A DNA stretch of 64,000 bases from positions 806,001 through 870,000 of the forward strand of contig NZ_VFPL01000001.1 in NCBI RefSeq assembly GCF_006716645.1. Direction: 5' to 3'. The notes under the pieces were generated by a model. That model did not search any database, was not told the DNA's origin, and saw only the letters and a list, made by a program, of their open reading frames with translations. This DNA is from Arcticibacter tournemirensis. Lineage in GTDB: Bacteria > Bacteroidota > Bacteroidia > Sphingobacteriales > Sphingobacteriaceae. Shown one piece after another: positions 16,773 through 25,539 of the stretch. Each line of letters begins with the position of its first letter. The stretch's first letter is position 1. A program made the translations under genes and the position numbers.

Positions 16773-19097
16773 ATGAAAAGTAACTCTTTTGTTTTGCAAA
16801 TGTTCCGCCTGCTACTGCTCTTTATATTGCCGATGTCATCTTTTGCCCAGCAAAAGCCTGACGACCTTAAAATTTGGTTTAGCCGCCCTGCGGCTAACTG
16901 GAATGAAGCATTGCCTGTAGGAAACGGAACTCTTGGAGCAATGGTTTTTGGTGGAATCGCGAGTGAAAGGTTACAGCTGAATGAGTCTTCTGTGTGGACG
17001 GGGAAGCCGGAAGATTTCGTGAATCCACAGTCGAAGGCTGCTTTGCCCGAAGTGAGGAAGTTGCTTTTCGAAGGCAAGTATGCAGAAGCACAAAAACTCG
17101 CGCAGTCGGCAATGATGGGGGATAAGAAAACGAACAGCTCATACCAGACTCTGGGCGATTTGCATATAGATTTTTCGTTGCCGGAAGGGGAGGTGTCAGG
17201 TTATACAAGAGATCTTGACCTGGAAACAGCAGTTTCCAAAGTGACATACCAGGTTGAAGACGTCACTTTTACAAGGGAAGTCTTTTCGAGTTTTCCTGCG
17301 AACGCGCTTATCATCAGGTTAACGGCAAGCAAGGCAGCGTCGCTGAGTCTTGCATTAAAGTTGAGCCGGCCAGGAAACAAAGCAAAGTTGGAGGCATCGG
17401 GGAACGAATTAATGATGTCGGAACATGTTGGTGATGGCACCGGCGTAAAGATGGTAACGAGGGTAAAAGTGCTCAATGAAGGTGGTTCGCTGCAAGCCGC
17501 AGGGACATCAATAAAGGTGGATAAGGCAAACACCGTTGTGCTTCTCCTCACAGCAGCCACCGACTACCGGGGAACTAATCCTTCGGTCGTTTCTGCGAAT
17601 CTTATTTCTTTATCAGAAGGTAAGTCGTTTGAAACTCTAAAGAGTGATCATATCGCTGATTATCAAAAATATTTCAAGCGTGTAGAGCTTGATCTCGGAA
17701 CGACGGACGCCGTTTATTTTCCTACCGACAGTCGTATCACAGCGGTTCAAAATGGTAATTCGGATCCTTCTCTGATAAAACTTTATTATCAGTTTGGCCG
17801 GTATTTGCTTATTAGCAGTTCCCGTCCCGGTGGACTGCCGGCGAACCTTCAGGGAATCTGGGCAGACGGGTTAACACCTCCCTGGAGCGCCGATTATCAT
17901 ATCAATATCAACATCCAGATGAATTACTGGCCATCGGAGATTACAAATCTCAGCGAAATGCATATGCCTTTTCTTGGCTTTTTGAACGAACTGAAGCCCG
18001 ATGCAAAGAAAACCGCAAAGGATATGTACGGACTGAAGGGAACTGTGGCACATTTCACTACCGACCCCTGGCACTTTACAGAAACGTACGGCCAGACACA
18101 ATGGGCAATGTGGCCGATGGGCATGGCATGGAGCGTTCAGCACTTATGGGAGCATTATTTGTTTACGGAAGACCGGAAGTACTTAAAGGAGCTCGCATAT
18201 CCTCTGATGAAAGATGCTGCGACATTCTGCGAGCAATGGCTTGTAGAAGACCCACATACCGGTTTGCTTGTTTCCGGGCCGTCCATTTCACCTGAGAACA
18301 CATTTAAAACAAAAAGCGGAGCGATAGCTACCATGGTAATGGGGCCTACCATGGATCATATGATCATCCGTGACCTGTTAACTAACACCATAGCTGCTGC
18401 AAAAGTCCTTAAGCGCGATTATAGCTTTAGTAGGAGATTACAGGGAATTCTTAAACGGCTTTCGCCTACGAAACTTGGCAAGGATGGAAGGATTATGGAA
18501 TGGACAGAAGAATTTGAGGAGCCCGAACCCGGTCATCGTCATATCTCCCATTTATTCGGATTGTATCCCGGTAAGCAGATAAGCTATCAGCAGAACCCGG
18601 AACTGTTACAGGCGGCAAGGAAAACGCTGGACTACCGGATATCCCACGGTGGAGGACATACCGGGTGGAGCCGCGCATGGATCATTAACTTTTTTGCCCG
18701 CCTGCGCGACGGTGAAGCTGCATATCAAAACCTGAGTGCTTTATTACAGAAGTCGACGTTGCCGAACCTTTTCGATAATCATCCTCCTTTTCAAATAGAC
18801 GGCAATTTCGGAGCTGTAGCGGGAATTACCGAGATGCTAATGCAAAGTCATGCCGGAGAAATCGAATTACTGCCTGCCCTGCCTGCGGTGTGGCAGAAAG
18901 GCTGCATCCATGGCATTGTTGCCCGGGGAGGTTTTGAAATCAATATCGACTGGCAGGAGGGCAAGCTGTGGTACGCGACCATCACCTCCCGGCTGGGAAA
19001 CCCATGTACACTTCGTTATGATGATAAAGTGATTACGTTCCCTACCGAAAAAGAGAAAAGTTATTCCTTTAACGGTTCCTTACAAAGCGCAGATTAA
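16773..19097 (+). CDS. GH95 alpha-L-fucosidase
   Basis: Secreted inverting alpha-1,2-L-fucosidase family enzyme, 774 aa, with a signal peptide ending near 'SSFAQQ'. It has an N-terminal beta-sandwich, an (alpha/alpha)6 barrel and a C-terminal beta domain. Motifs expected of the active site are present: 'ININIQMNYWP' (the Asn pair equivalent to AfcA Asn421/Asn423), Glu about 576 in 'IMEWTEEFEEPEPGHRH', and the Asp in 'IDGNFGAVAGI'. The length is close to the family's usual catalytic core. The family cleaves Fuc-alpha-1,2-Gal ends, found in plant xyloglucan and host glycans; a few members act on alpha-L-galactose. GH31, GH2 and GH3 nearby favour xyloglucan. Its 3' end overlaps the convergent FISUMP gene by 29 bases. 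Confidence 0.95.
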   Translation: MKSNSFVLQMFRLLLLFILPMSSFAQQKPDDLKIWFSRPAANWNEALPVGNGTLGAMVFGGIASERLQLNESSVWTGKPEDFVNPQSKAALPEVRKLLFEGKYAEAQKLAQSAMMGDKKTNSSYQTLGDLHIDFSLPEGEVSGYTRDLDLETAVSKVTYQVEDVTFTREVFSSFPANALIIRLTASKAASLSLALKLSRPGNKAKLEASGNELMMSEHVGDGTGVKMVTRVKVLNEGGSLQAAGTSIKVDKANTVVLLLTAATDYRGTNPSVVSANLISLSEGKSFETLKSDHIADYQKYFKRVELDLGTTDAVYFPTDSRITAVQNGNSDPSLIKLYYQFGRYLLISSSRPGGLPANLQGIWADGLTPPWSADYHININIQMNYWPSEITNLSEMHMPFLGFLNELKPDAKKTAKDMYGLKGTVAHFTTDPWHFTETYGQTQWAMWPMGMAWSVQHLWEHYLFTEDRKYLKELAYPLMKDAATFCEQWLVEDPHTGLLVSGPSISPENTFKTKSGAIATMVMGPTMDHMIIRDLLTNTIAAAKVLKRDYSFSRRLQGILKRLSPTKLGKDGRIMEWTEEFEEPEPGHRHISHLFGLYPGKQISYQQNPELLQAARKTLDYRISHGGGHTGWSRAWIINFFARLRDGEAAYQNLSALLQKSTLPNLFDNHPPFQIDGNFGAVAGITEMLMQSHAGEIELLPALPAVWQKGCIHGIVARGGFEINIDWQEGKLWYATITSRLGNPCTLRYDDKVITFPTEKEKSYSFNGSLQSAD

Positions 19098-19683
19098 ACT
19101 TATACACCGGATTAGCACTGTCGTTATAAAATGTGAATCTATATTGCGAGTTCGCTCCTTCCTGAATGCTAACGGTAGTGCCATCTGTAGTCCAGAACTC
19201 ACAAATGTCCCCATCCTGAGGGGCTGAATTATTTAATGAGTATCCCGCGGGATATGCATTGAAGCCTGACTCGTTAGTTCCCGATATATTTTTCCAACGC
19301 GACTTTGAGGCCAGCTTCTTTAATGGCTCGGGATTCAAAGCTTCAAAACCGTTGAATACAACTCCCTGCGATTCCGCTAGTTTTATAAAGTCTTCCCTCG
19401 AGGGAATTCTCCAGCCTTCAGGTAAAACGATGGCTTTTGCTTCTTCGAACGTATAATATTTTCCATACTCTGGTTTGGTCTTTGCATCATCATAAAATAT
19501 TCCTCCGGCACCGGCATAGTTTGTAACAGTCCAGATCTGATCTCCAATGGCTATTGTTTGGTAATCCTGACCCGTTATTGCAACAGATGACGTTTGTTCC
19601 GGCGTCTCTTTCTTATTTTTCCTGCATGATAGAGATGCTGTTATTAAAAGAAGCATCAAGGGGAATGTAGCGCGTAATTTCAT
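19069..19683 (-). CDS. FISUMP-domain lipoprotein
   Basis: 204 aa from the ATG at 19683; upstream in-frame starts to 19794 precede a poor N-terminus and would run through the shared regulatory region, so they were rejected. The signal ends with a lipobox Cys in 'LLLITASLSC'. The rest matches the Fibrobacter succinogenes major paralogous (FISUMP) domain: 'QIWTVTNYAG', 'YTFEEAKAIVLPEGWRIPS', then 'GFNAYPAGY' and 'FWTTDG', ending in 'LRFVRNR'. FISUMP proteins are surface proteins of unknown function. It converges on GH95 (29-base overlap) and diverges from GH3, so it could share GH3's regulatory region. A glycan-related surface role is only inferred. Confidence 0.85.
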   Translation of the reverse strand: MKLRATFPLMLLLITASLSCRKNKKETPEQTSSVAITGQDYQTIAIGDQIWTVTNYAGAGGIFYDDAKTKPEYGKYYTFEEAKAIVLPEGWRIPSREDFIKLAESQGVVFNGFEALNPEPLKKLASKSRWKNISGTNESGFNAYPAGYSLNNSAPQDGDICEFWTTDGTTVSIQEGANSQYRFTFYNDSANPVYKFNLRFVRNR

Positions 19684-19703
19684 AATGGACATGACGCAGG
19701 GAT

Positions 19704-19821
19704 TTAACATTTCGTTACAGGGCCATAAAAAATTGACATGATAACAGGCGGGAGTTAACATTTCGCACCCTAAATAATTACATTTATTGTCCATTATATA
19801 TTCTGGAACTACTTACTTTTG
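19704..19821 (+). promoter_or_regulatory. Candidate HTCS operator and -7 element upstream of GH3
   Basis: TTAACATTTCG occurs exactly at 19704 and 19755. Counting ACATTT-like cores, sites lie at 19707, 19736 (ACATGA), 19758 and 19780; the last three are each 22 bases apart. A perfect TAnnTTTG element (TACTTTTG, 19814-19821) begins 34 bases after the last core, exactly as upstream of GH31. It lies between the divergent FISUMP and GH3 genes. Binding by the HTCS is inferred. Confidence 0.55.
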
Positions 19822-19887
19822 GATACTGGTCTTTTGTGATTTTCACTCACGAAGCGTATTTGAATCAACTTATTATAAACCGATATT

Positions 19888-22056
19888 ATGAAAATTCCCT
19901 TAACTAAGCTGTTCTTATCTATTGCCTGTGTTTTATTGTATGGCGGCACTTCATCCTTCAGTCAGGAGAAAAGCGATCCGGCAGCAGAAGCTAAAATTGA
20001 AGACCTGATCAGGAAGATGACTCTTGAAGAGAAAATTGGTATGATACATGCTAATTCTTCGTTCACTTCTACCGGTGTCCCGCGTCTCGGTGTTCCTGAA
20101 CTGACCACTTCCGATGGCCCTCACGGCGTACGGCCGGAACATGGCCGCGACTGGGTATTGGATAATAAAGGAAACGACTCGTCTACCTATCTTCCTACAG
20201 GTATCACGCTTGCTTCCACGTGGAACCCCGAACTTGGATATGCTTTCGGCGCTGTATTGGGAAGTGAAGCCAAATATCGCGGCAAAGATGTAATCCTTGG
20301 TCCCGGGATCAATATTATACGCACTCCTCTCAACGGAAGAAATTTTGAATATATGAGTGAAGACCCTTATTTAATTTCGAAGATGGTGGTTGGCTATATT
20401 AAGGGTGTTCAGGATCAGGGAATCTCGGCAAGCCTGAAACATTTCATGGGGAATAACCAGGAGATAAGAAGGGATGGCATCAATGTGGAAATGAGTGAAC
20501 GTGCCTTACGTGAGATTTATCTTCCCGGTTTTAAAGCCGCGGTAATTGAAGGTGAGGTAAATACGGTGATGGGATCATACAACAAGTTGCGTGGCGAATA
20601 CTGTACTTATAACGACTATCTGATCAATAAAATATTAAAGGGCGAATGGGGTTTCAGGGGGTTGGTAATGAGCGATTGGGGTGCTATACATAGTACGAAG
20701 GAGGCGCTATTAGGCGGTGCTGATCTGGAAATGGGTACTGATCTTTCCATGCTCCCCAATCCCGACTATAATAAATTTTACTTTGCCGATCCTGCATTAA
20801 AAATGGTACGTAGCGGAGAGGTGTCTGAGAAAGTTATAGATGATAAAGTAAGACGGATATTAAGGATAATGTTTAAAACGCATATGTTCGATAAGCGTAC
20901 TCCCGGTGAACTCGCTACAAAGGAACATGCCGCAGTAGCAAAGAAAGTAGCAGAGGAAGGTATTATCCTCCTGCAGAATAAGAAGAATATTCTGCCCGTT
21001 AGTAAGATGGTTAAGACCATCGCTGTAATTGGTGCGAATGCGAACAGGGAGAATGCAATGGGAGGCGGGAGTTCGCAGGTTAGGCCGCCTTATGAAGTCA
21101 CTCTTCTCGCAGGTTTGCAAAACCTTGCCGGAAGTGACGCTGGTATACGGTTTGAACAAGGCTACACAATTGCGCGAAATGCGAAGGCTGATCCGTCACT
21201 GATCCAGAAGGCTGTGGATGCAGCTAAACACGCCGATATAGCGATTGTTGCCGGGGGCTGGATTCATGGATATGATTACAGCAAGTGGGATGATAATGCT
21301 TATGACGCTGAAGGATTTGATAAACCAAGCATGGAAATGCCTTTTGGACAGGATGAACTTATTACTGCAGTGGCCAGGGCAAACCCGAATACAATAGTTG
21401 TATTGTATGGCGGCGGTCCGATTGACATGTCGGCCTGGGTGAATAAAGTGAAAGGAATTATCCAGGCAGGTTATCCTGGAATGGAAGGCGGCAGTGCACT
21501 TGCAGAAATTATTCTGGGAAAGGTGAATCCTTCAGGAAAGCTCACTGTAACATTTCCAAAGAAACTGCAGGATTCTCCAGCTCACAAATTAGGAGAATAC
21601 CCTGGCGACAGTGTTAATGTTCATTACAATGAGGACATTTTTGTAGGGTACCGGTATTTTGATACTTACAAAGTAAAACCGCAGTTTGCTTTCGGGCATG
21701 GTCTGTCGTATACTACTTTTGAATATGGTAAACTTTCGGCAGCTATCGTTAATGGAGACACGTTTGTGAGACTGAACGTTAAGAACACCGGAACAATGGC
21801 AGGTGCAGAGATTGTTCAAATATATGTTCACGATAAAAAGGCATCATTGAAAAGACCTGAGAAGGAGCTTAAATCGTTTAGTAAAATATTCCTGGCGCCA
21901 GGGGAGGTGAAGGAGCTGATTTTTAAACTGGATAAGGAGGCCTTCAGCTTTTTCGACAGCAAGCAAATTAAGTGGGTGCTGGAGCCCGGAGGATTTGAGA
22001 TATTGGCGGGGAGTTCTTCCGTTGATATACGCTCAAAGGTCGAAATAAAATTATAA
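19888..22056 (+). CDS. GH3 beta-glucosidase
   Basis: Exported beta-glucosidase of 722 aa with a signal peptide ending near 'TSSFSQ'. It has the (beta/alpha)8 N-terminal domain, an alpha/beta sandwich and a C-terminal fibronectin III-like domain (about 620-715). The nucleophile is Asp about 263 in 'LVMSDWGAI', and the substrate-binding 'KHFMGNNQE' and 'GPGINIIRTPLNGRNFEYM' motifs are intact. In the proposed xyloglucan route it removes unbranched beta-1,4-glucose from oligosaccharides after GH31 action. GH3 also includes beta-xylosidases, so the sugar is not certain. It has its own upstream region with the candidate HTCS repeats and ends at a strong terminator. Confidence 0.95.
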   Translation: MKIPLTKLFLSIACVLLYGGTSSFSQEKSDPAAEAKIEDLIRKMTLEEKIGMIHANSSFTSTGVPRLGVPELTTSDGPHGVRPEHGRDWVLDNKGNDSSTYLPTGITLASTWNPELGYAFGAVLGSEAKYRGKDVILGPGINIIRTPLNGRNFEYMSEDPYLISKMVVGYIKGVQDQGISASLKHFMGNNQEIRRDGINVEMSERALREIYLPGFKAAVIEGEVNTVMGSYNKLRGEYCTYNDYLINKILKGEWGFRGLVMSDWGAIHSTKEALLGGADLEMGTDLSMLPNPDYNKFYFADPALKMVRSGEVSEKVIDDKVRRILRIMFKTHMFDKRTPGELATKEHAAVAKKVAEEGIILLQNKKNILPVSKMVKTIAVIGANANRENAMGGGSSQVRPPYEVTLLAGLQNLAGSDAGIRFEQGYTIARNAKADPSLIQKAVDAAKHADIAIVAGGWIHGYDYSKWDDNAYDAEGFDKPSMEMPFGQDELITAVARANPNTIVVLYGGGPIDMSAWVNKVKGIIQAGYPGMEGGSALAEIILGKVNPSGKLTVTFPKKLQDSPAHKLGEYPGDSVNVHYNEDIFVGYRYFDTYKVKPQFAFGHGLSYTTFEYGKLSAAIVNGDTFVRLNVKNTGTMAGAEIVQIYVHDKKASLKRPEKELKSFSKIFLAPGEVKELIFKLDKEAFSFFDSKQIKWVLEPGGFEILAGSSSVDIRSKVEIKL

Positions 22057-22064
22057 GACTCCTG

Positions 22065-22094
22065 GAAAGGCTTGATTTGTTAATCAGGCCTTTC
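22065..22094 (+). terminator. Terminator after GH3
   Basis: A 13-base stem, GAAAGGCTTGATT (22065-22077) and AATCAGGCCTTTC (22082-22094), with one G-T pair and a four-base loop, begins 8 bases after the stop and is followed by GTCTTTTA. Confidence 0.8.
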
Positions 22095-22213
22095 GTCTTT
22101 TAGAGGCTAAAGAAAATTAAAATGAGGCTTTTAAAAACTAAATAAATATTCATACTTTAATCCCCTCGGAATTGTGTCTTTTACACTTATTAATAAAAGG
22201 CCTTTTTGTTAGG

Positions 22214-22240
22214 TTCCACAACAGAAAAAATGTTGTGGAA
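22214..22240 (+). other. Perfect hairpin upstream of symporter promoter
   Basis: TTCCACAACA (22214-22223) and TGTTGTGGAA (22231-22240) flank a seven-base A-rich spacer. It lies 46 bases before the candidate -7 element, so it is more likely a DNA operator than an RNA leader of the symporter. Function is inferred. Confidence 0.5.
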
Positions 22241-22285
22241 ATTAACTTTTATCAGAACCGATAATGCATATTTTGAAGAATATGA

Positions 22286-22293
22286 TACATTTG
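22286..22293 (+). promoter_or_regulatory. -7 promoter element for the symporter
   Basis: TACATTTG matches the Bacteroidota TAnnTTTG element perfectly and lies 80 bases before the start codon. No clear -33 TTG at the usual distance was seen. Confidence 0.55.
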
Positions 22294-22373
22294 CGTGCGC
22301 TTAAAGCGAAAGGAAGGATCTTAAGCAATTAAATAACTAAATATAAATAAAGAATTAGAAAACCTGAATTCAA

Positions 22374-24032
22374 ATGAACACTCTGGACACGAAAGATTAC
22401 ATTGTTTTTCTCATCTATTTTGTAATGGTTGCAGGATATGGATGGTGGATTTATAAGAAGAAAAAGTCGAGCAGCTCGGCCTCTAAAGATTACTTTCTGG
22501 CTGAAGGATCTTTAACATGGTGGGCTATCGGAGCTTCGCTGATCTCCTCTAATATTTCTGCTGAGCAATTTGTAGGAATGAGCGGATCAGGTTTTAAAAT
22601 CGGCCTGGCTATAGCTACTTACGAATGGATGGCAGCTCTAACGCTGATTATCGTAGCGGTGTATTTTATTCCTGTATATCTTAAGAATAAGATATATACG
22701 ATGCCTCAATTCCTCAACCAGCGCTATAACAGTACTGTAGCAATGGTAATGGCGGTATTCTGGCTTCTTTTGTATGTGGTGGTAAACCTTACTTCAATAT
22801 TATATCTCGGAGCTATTGCCGTGAGTGGTGTATCAGGAATTGATTTAAACTGGGCTATGATCGGTCTTGCAGTTTTTGCAATTTTCATTACCCTCGGAGG
22901 GATGAAGGTTATCGGGTATACCTCTGTGGTTCAAGTGTTCTTTCTGGTTTTAGGTGGACTTGCAACGACTTATATAGCGTTAGACCAGGTTGCTGAGCAC
23001 TTTGGTAACAGCACACTGTTGGGCGGTTTCAAGCAAATGATGACCAGTGCGCCCGAGCACTTTCATATGATCCTGCCGAAAACAGACCCGAATTACCTGG
23101 ATCTTCCTGGATTGTCAGTTCTTATCGGCGGTATGTGGATCGTGAACCTGAACTATTGGGGATGTAACCAGTACATTGTTCAGAGGGCGTTAGGTGCCGA
23201 CTTGAAGACTGCCCGCACAGGGATCCTGTTCGCTGCTTTCCTTAAGCTATTGATGCCTGTTCTTATTGTTCTTCCAGGGATCGCTGCTTTTGTACTTTTC
23301 AAAGAAAAGTCAGGTGATTTCGCTTCAATCACGAACCCCGACAAGTCTTACCCTGTTCTGTTGAACCTGCTTCCGGTAGGATTAAAAGGTCTTTCTTTTG
23401 CTGCATTATCTGCAGCTGTGGTAGCCTCCCTTGCTGGTAAAGTAAACAGTATCGCTACTATTTTCACCCTTGATATATACAAGAACGTTTTCAATAAGAA
23501 TGCAAGTGAGAAGAACCTTGTCATCATCGGAAAAGTAACGGTAGTGGTTTCGATGATACTGGGCGTTGTTATTGCACCACACCTTGGAATGGATAAACAG
23601 GGCGGGTTCCAATATATTCAGGAGTATACCGGTTTCGTTTCCCCTGGTATTTTTGCCATGTTCATCCTTGGATTCTTCTGGAAAAAGACTACTTCTAACG
23701 CAGCCCTGTTTGCTACTATCGGCGGGTTTGTGTTTTCGGTAATACTTAAGGTTCTTCCCGGACTGGTAAATCTTAAGTTCCTTTACCCGATCGGATTTGC
23801 ATCTCCGACTGCTTCCGGCGTTTACGAGATTCCTTTCTTAGATCGTATGGGTATTGTGTTTGTAGTCTGTGTGGTCGGTATGTATATCATCAGTATGATC
23901 GAGAACCGGAAAGGTTTGAGAATAAATGCTCTGGAAGTGGATACGAAGATGTTCAAAACAAACCCAGGCTTTATAATTGGATCTTTGATTATAACCGGAA
24001 TACTTGCGGCACTTTATATCGGATTCTGGTAG
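22374..24032 (+). CDS. Sodium/solute symporter (SSF, SGLT-like sugar transporter)
   Basis: Inner membrane sodium-coupled sugar importer, 552 aa, with the many hydrophobic helices typical of the SSF family. Family features seen include 'KDYFLAEGSLTWWAIGASLISSNISAEQFVG' near the N-terminus (helix 1 with the sodium-site Ser/Ala), 'YTMPQFLNQRYN' and 'NYWGCNQYIVQRALGA' in the middle. It resembles the vSGLT branch that carries glucose, galactose or similar sugars. Given its place after GH3 and before the fucose genes, it may import the monosaccharides released by the locus; which one cannot be read from sequence. It has its own promoter and terminator. Confidence 0.93.
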   Translation: MNTLDTKDYIVFLIYFVMVAGYGWWIYKKKKSSSSASKDYFLAEGSLTWWAIGASLISSNISAEQFVGMSGSGFKIGLAIATYEWMAALTLIIVAVYFIPVYLKNKIYTMPQFLNQRYNSTVAMVMAVFWLLLYVVVNLTSILYLGAIAVSGVSGIDLNWAMIGLAVFAIFITLGGMKVIGYTSVVQVFFLVLGGLATTYIALDQVAEHFGNSTLLGGFKQMMTSAPEHFHMILPKTDPNYLDLPGLSVLIGGMWIVNLNYWGCNQYIVQRALGADLKTARTGILFAAFLKLLMPVLIVLPGIAAFVLFKEKSGDFASITNPDKSYPVLLNLLPVGLKGLSFAALSAAVVASLAGKVNSIATIFTLDIYKNVFNKNASEKNLVIIGKVTVVVSMILGVVIAPHLGMDKQGGFQYIQEYTGFVSPGIFAMFILGFFWKKTTSNAALFATIGGFVFSVILKVLPGLVNLKFLYPIGFASPTASGVYEIPFLDRMGIVFVVCVVGMYIISMIENRKGLRINALEVDTKMFKTNPGFIIGSLIITGILAALYIGFW

Positions 24033-24058
24033 TCAGAATTAGTAAATTAATATTTGCG

Positions 24059-24096
24059 GAGCCCTTTTCTGATTCAGAGAAGGGCTCTGTTGTTTT
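24059..24096 (+). terminator. Terminator after the symporter
   Basis: A 12-base stem (GAGCCCTTTTCT at 24059-24070, paired with 24076-24087, one G-T pair) is followed by the T-rich TGTTGTTTT. Confidence 0.8.
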
Positions 24097-24243
24097 GACC
24101 TCTCAGCACGGGATGTCTTCTCCGCCCGCCTTACAGTAATCTACCTGTGTTATGTTAAGAGTAAAATAACTTGCTTCTTTTCATAAAGCGAAAACAATAG
24201 TTTATTTACTTAAGACTTACGACGTATTACGTATAACTTCATT

Positions 24244-25449
24244 CTATGCTTTAGAATGAATAAACTTTCTGCTGATCACTATTCTGCCTGTTATAAGAAT
24301 GATGAAGCTTATCGCCGTACAAACAGCGATTACCATTGCCATGGGCACTGCTGTTCCATTATGGAGATAGCTCACCGCTGCCGAAGCAAGTGCAGCAATA
24401 ACCATTTGCATACTACCGGCGAGTGCAGATGCTATGCCAGCATTCTGCTCAAATGGTTCTAGAGATAAGGCTGTAGAATTAGGAAAGACAAAACCCTGCA
24501 TCATTAGGTAAATGAAAATTAAAACAAATGTGGTGATGCTGGTAATCAGGCCTGTTACTGTGCCTGCAAATAAGAGGATGCCCGAAAGCACCTGAAGGGA
24601 TGCGGCTACTACGACGATATCCCTGCTTGTCCTTTTTTTCAGGAACACGCGGTTCAGCTGGCTCGCAGCAATAAGGCCCGTTGCATTTAAACCAAATAAC
24701 CAACCATATTCCGTTTCTGACAAGCCAAAAAGTTTCATAAACACAAAGGGCGAGCCTGAAATATAGGCAAACATACCGGCTGAGGCAAAGCCGCTTACAA
24801 TGGCATAGGTAAGGAACATGGGTTGCTTTAAGACTACATAAAAGCGGTTAATAACCGCCGCAGGATAAAGCGCAACGGTCTTGTCGGCTGCTTTGCTTTC
24901 AGGAAGAAACCGCGCGGTTGCTAACAAAAGCATTCCTCCGATAGCGGTTAATAATATAAATATAGACCGCCATCCAGTGTTTTCAGCCAGGAAGCCCCCT
25001 AACGTCGGCGCGATTATAGGGGCGATCCCCATGATCAGCATCAGCAATGAAAATATTTTGGCAGTTTCCGACACGGGAAAAAGGTCTCTTACCATGGTGC
25101 GGCTGATGACCATTCCCGAGCATCCTCCCAATGCCTGAAAGAATCTTAAAATAATCAACGCATTCACTGAATTGGTAAGCGTACATCCGAATGAAGCCAG
25201 CAGGTAGAGGCTCAGACCTGCGAGAAGGGGAATTTTTCTTCCAAAGCGTTCTATAATCGGTCCGAAGAAAAGTTGTCCGGCGGAAATACCAACGAAGAAG
25301 CTGGTGAGCGACAAGGCGACATGGGAAACATCCGTTTCAAGGTCGTCTGCAATCGATGGAAAGCCGGGAAGGTACATGTCGATAGAAAGCGAGCCTATCG
25401 CAGTTAAAGCACCTAACGTTATAATTACAGCTGTTTGATTTCTGACCAT
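24244..25449 (-). CDS. Bcr/CflA-type MFS efflux transporter
   Basis: Inner membrane transporter of 401 aa with about 12 hydrophobic helices. The N-terminus 'GSLSIDMYLPGFPSIADDL' and the loop 'FGPIIERFGRKIPLLAGL' are typical of the Bcr/CflA multidrug efflux subfamily; 'RFFQALGGCSGMVISRTMVRDLF' in helix 5 also fits. Substrate is unknown. It is the last gene of the minus-strand group that includes the fucose pathway, but has its own promoter with an overlapping dyad, so it may be controlled separately. A role in sugar transport cannot be excluded. Confidence 0.9.
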   Translation of the reverse strand: MVRNQTAVIITLGALTAIGSLSIDMYLPGFPSIADDLETDVSHVALSLTSFFVGISAGQLFFGPIIERFGRKIPLLAGLSLYLLASFGCTLTNSVNALIILRFFQALGGCSGMVISRTMVRDLFPVSETAKIFSLLMLIMGIAPIIAPTLGGFLAENTGWRSIFILLTAIGGMLLLATARFLPESKAADKTVALYPAAVINRFYVVLKQPMFLTYAIVSGFASAGMFAYISGSPFVFMKLFGLSETEYGWLFGLNATGLIAASQLNRVFLKKRTSRDIVVVAASLQVLSGILLFAGTVTGLITSITTFVLIFIYLMMQGFVFPNSTALSLEPFEQNAGIASALAGSMQMVIAALASAAVSYLHNGTAVPMAMVIAVCTAISFIILITGRIVISRKFIHSKA

Positions 25450-25455
25450 GTTCTA

Positions 25456-25489
25456 AGATTTACCGACTCCTAATAAGTCGGCAAATCTA
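25456..25489 (-). promoter_or_regulatory. Promoter with overlapping operator-like dyad for the MFS gene
   Basis: On the minus strand TAGATTTG (25482-25489) is a perfect TAnnTTTG element 32 bases before the ATG. It overlaps an interrupted dyad: AGATTT-A-CCGACT and AGTCGG-C-AAATCT (25456-25488). Twelve of thirteen arm positions pair. A repressor bound here would cover the -7 element and start site. No regulator gene is adjacent. Confidence 0.5.
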
Positions 25490-25539
25490 ATACATAGGTT
25501 TTTGTAAAACGTTTGTATTATTTAAGTAAAAGGAGTGCG

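Larger units (their letters stand above)
22057..22373. other. 317-base gap between GH3 and the symporter
   Basis: Holds the GH3 terminator (22065-22094), a perfect 10-base stem (22214-22240) and a perfect -7 element (22286-22293), each listed separately. No gene is seen. Confidence 0.8.

Noticed and set aside
16797-16806. A further AACATTT-type site at the start of GH95
   Set aside because: A lone reverse-strand copy inside coding sequence without the 22/34 spacing; a seven-base word is expected several times by chance in 64 kb.
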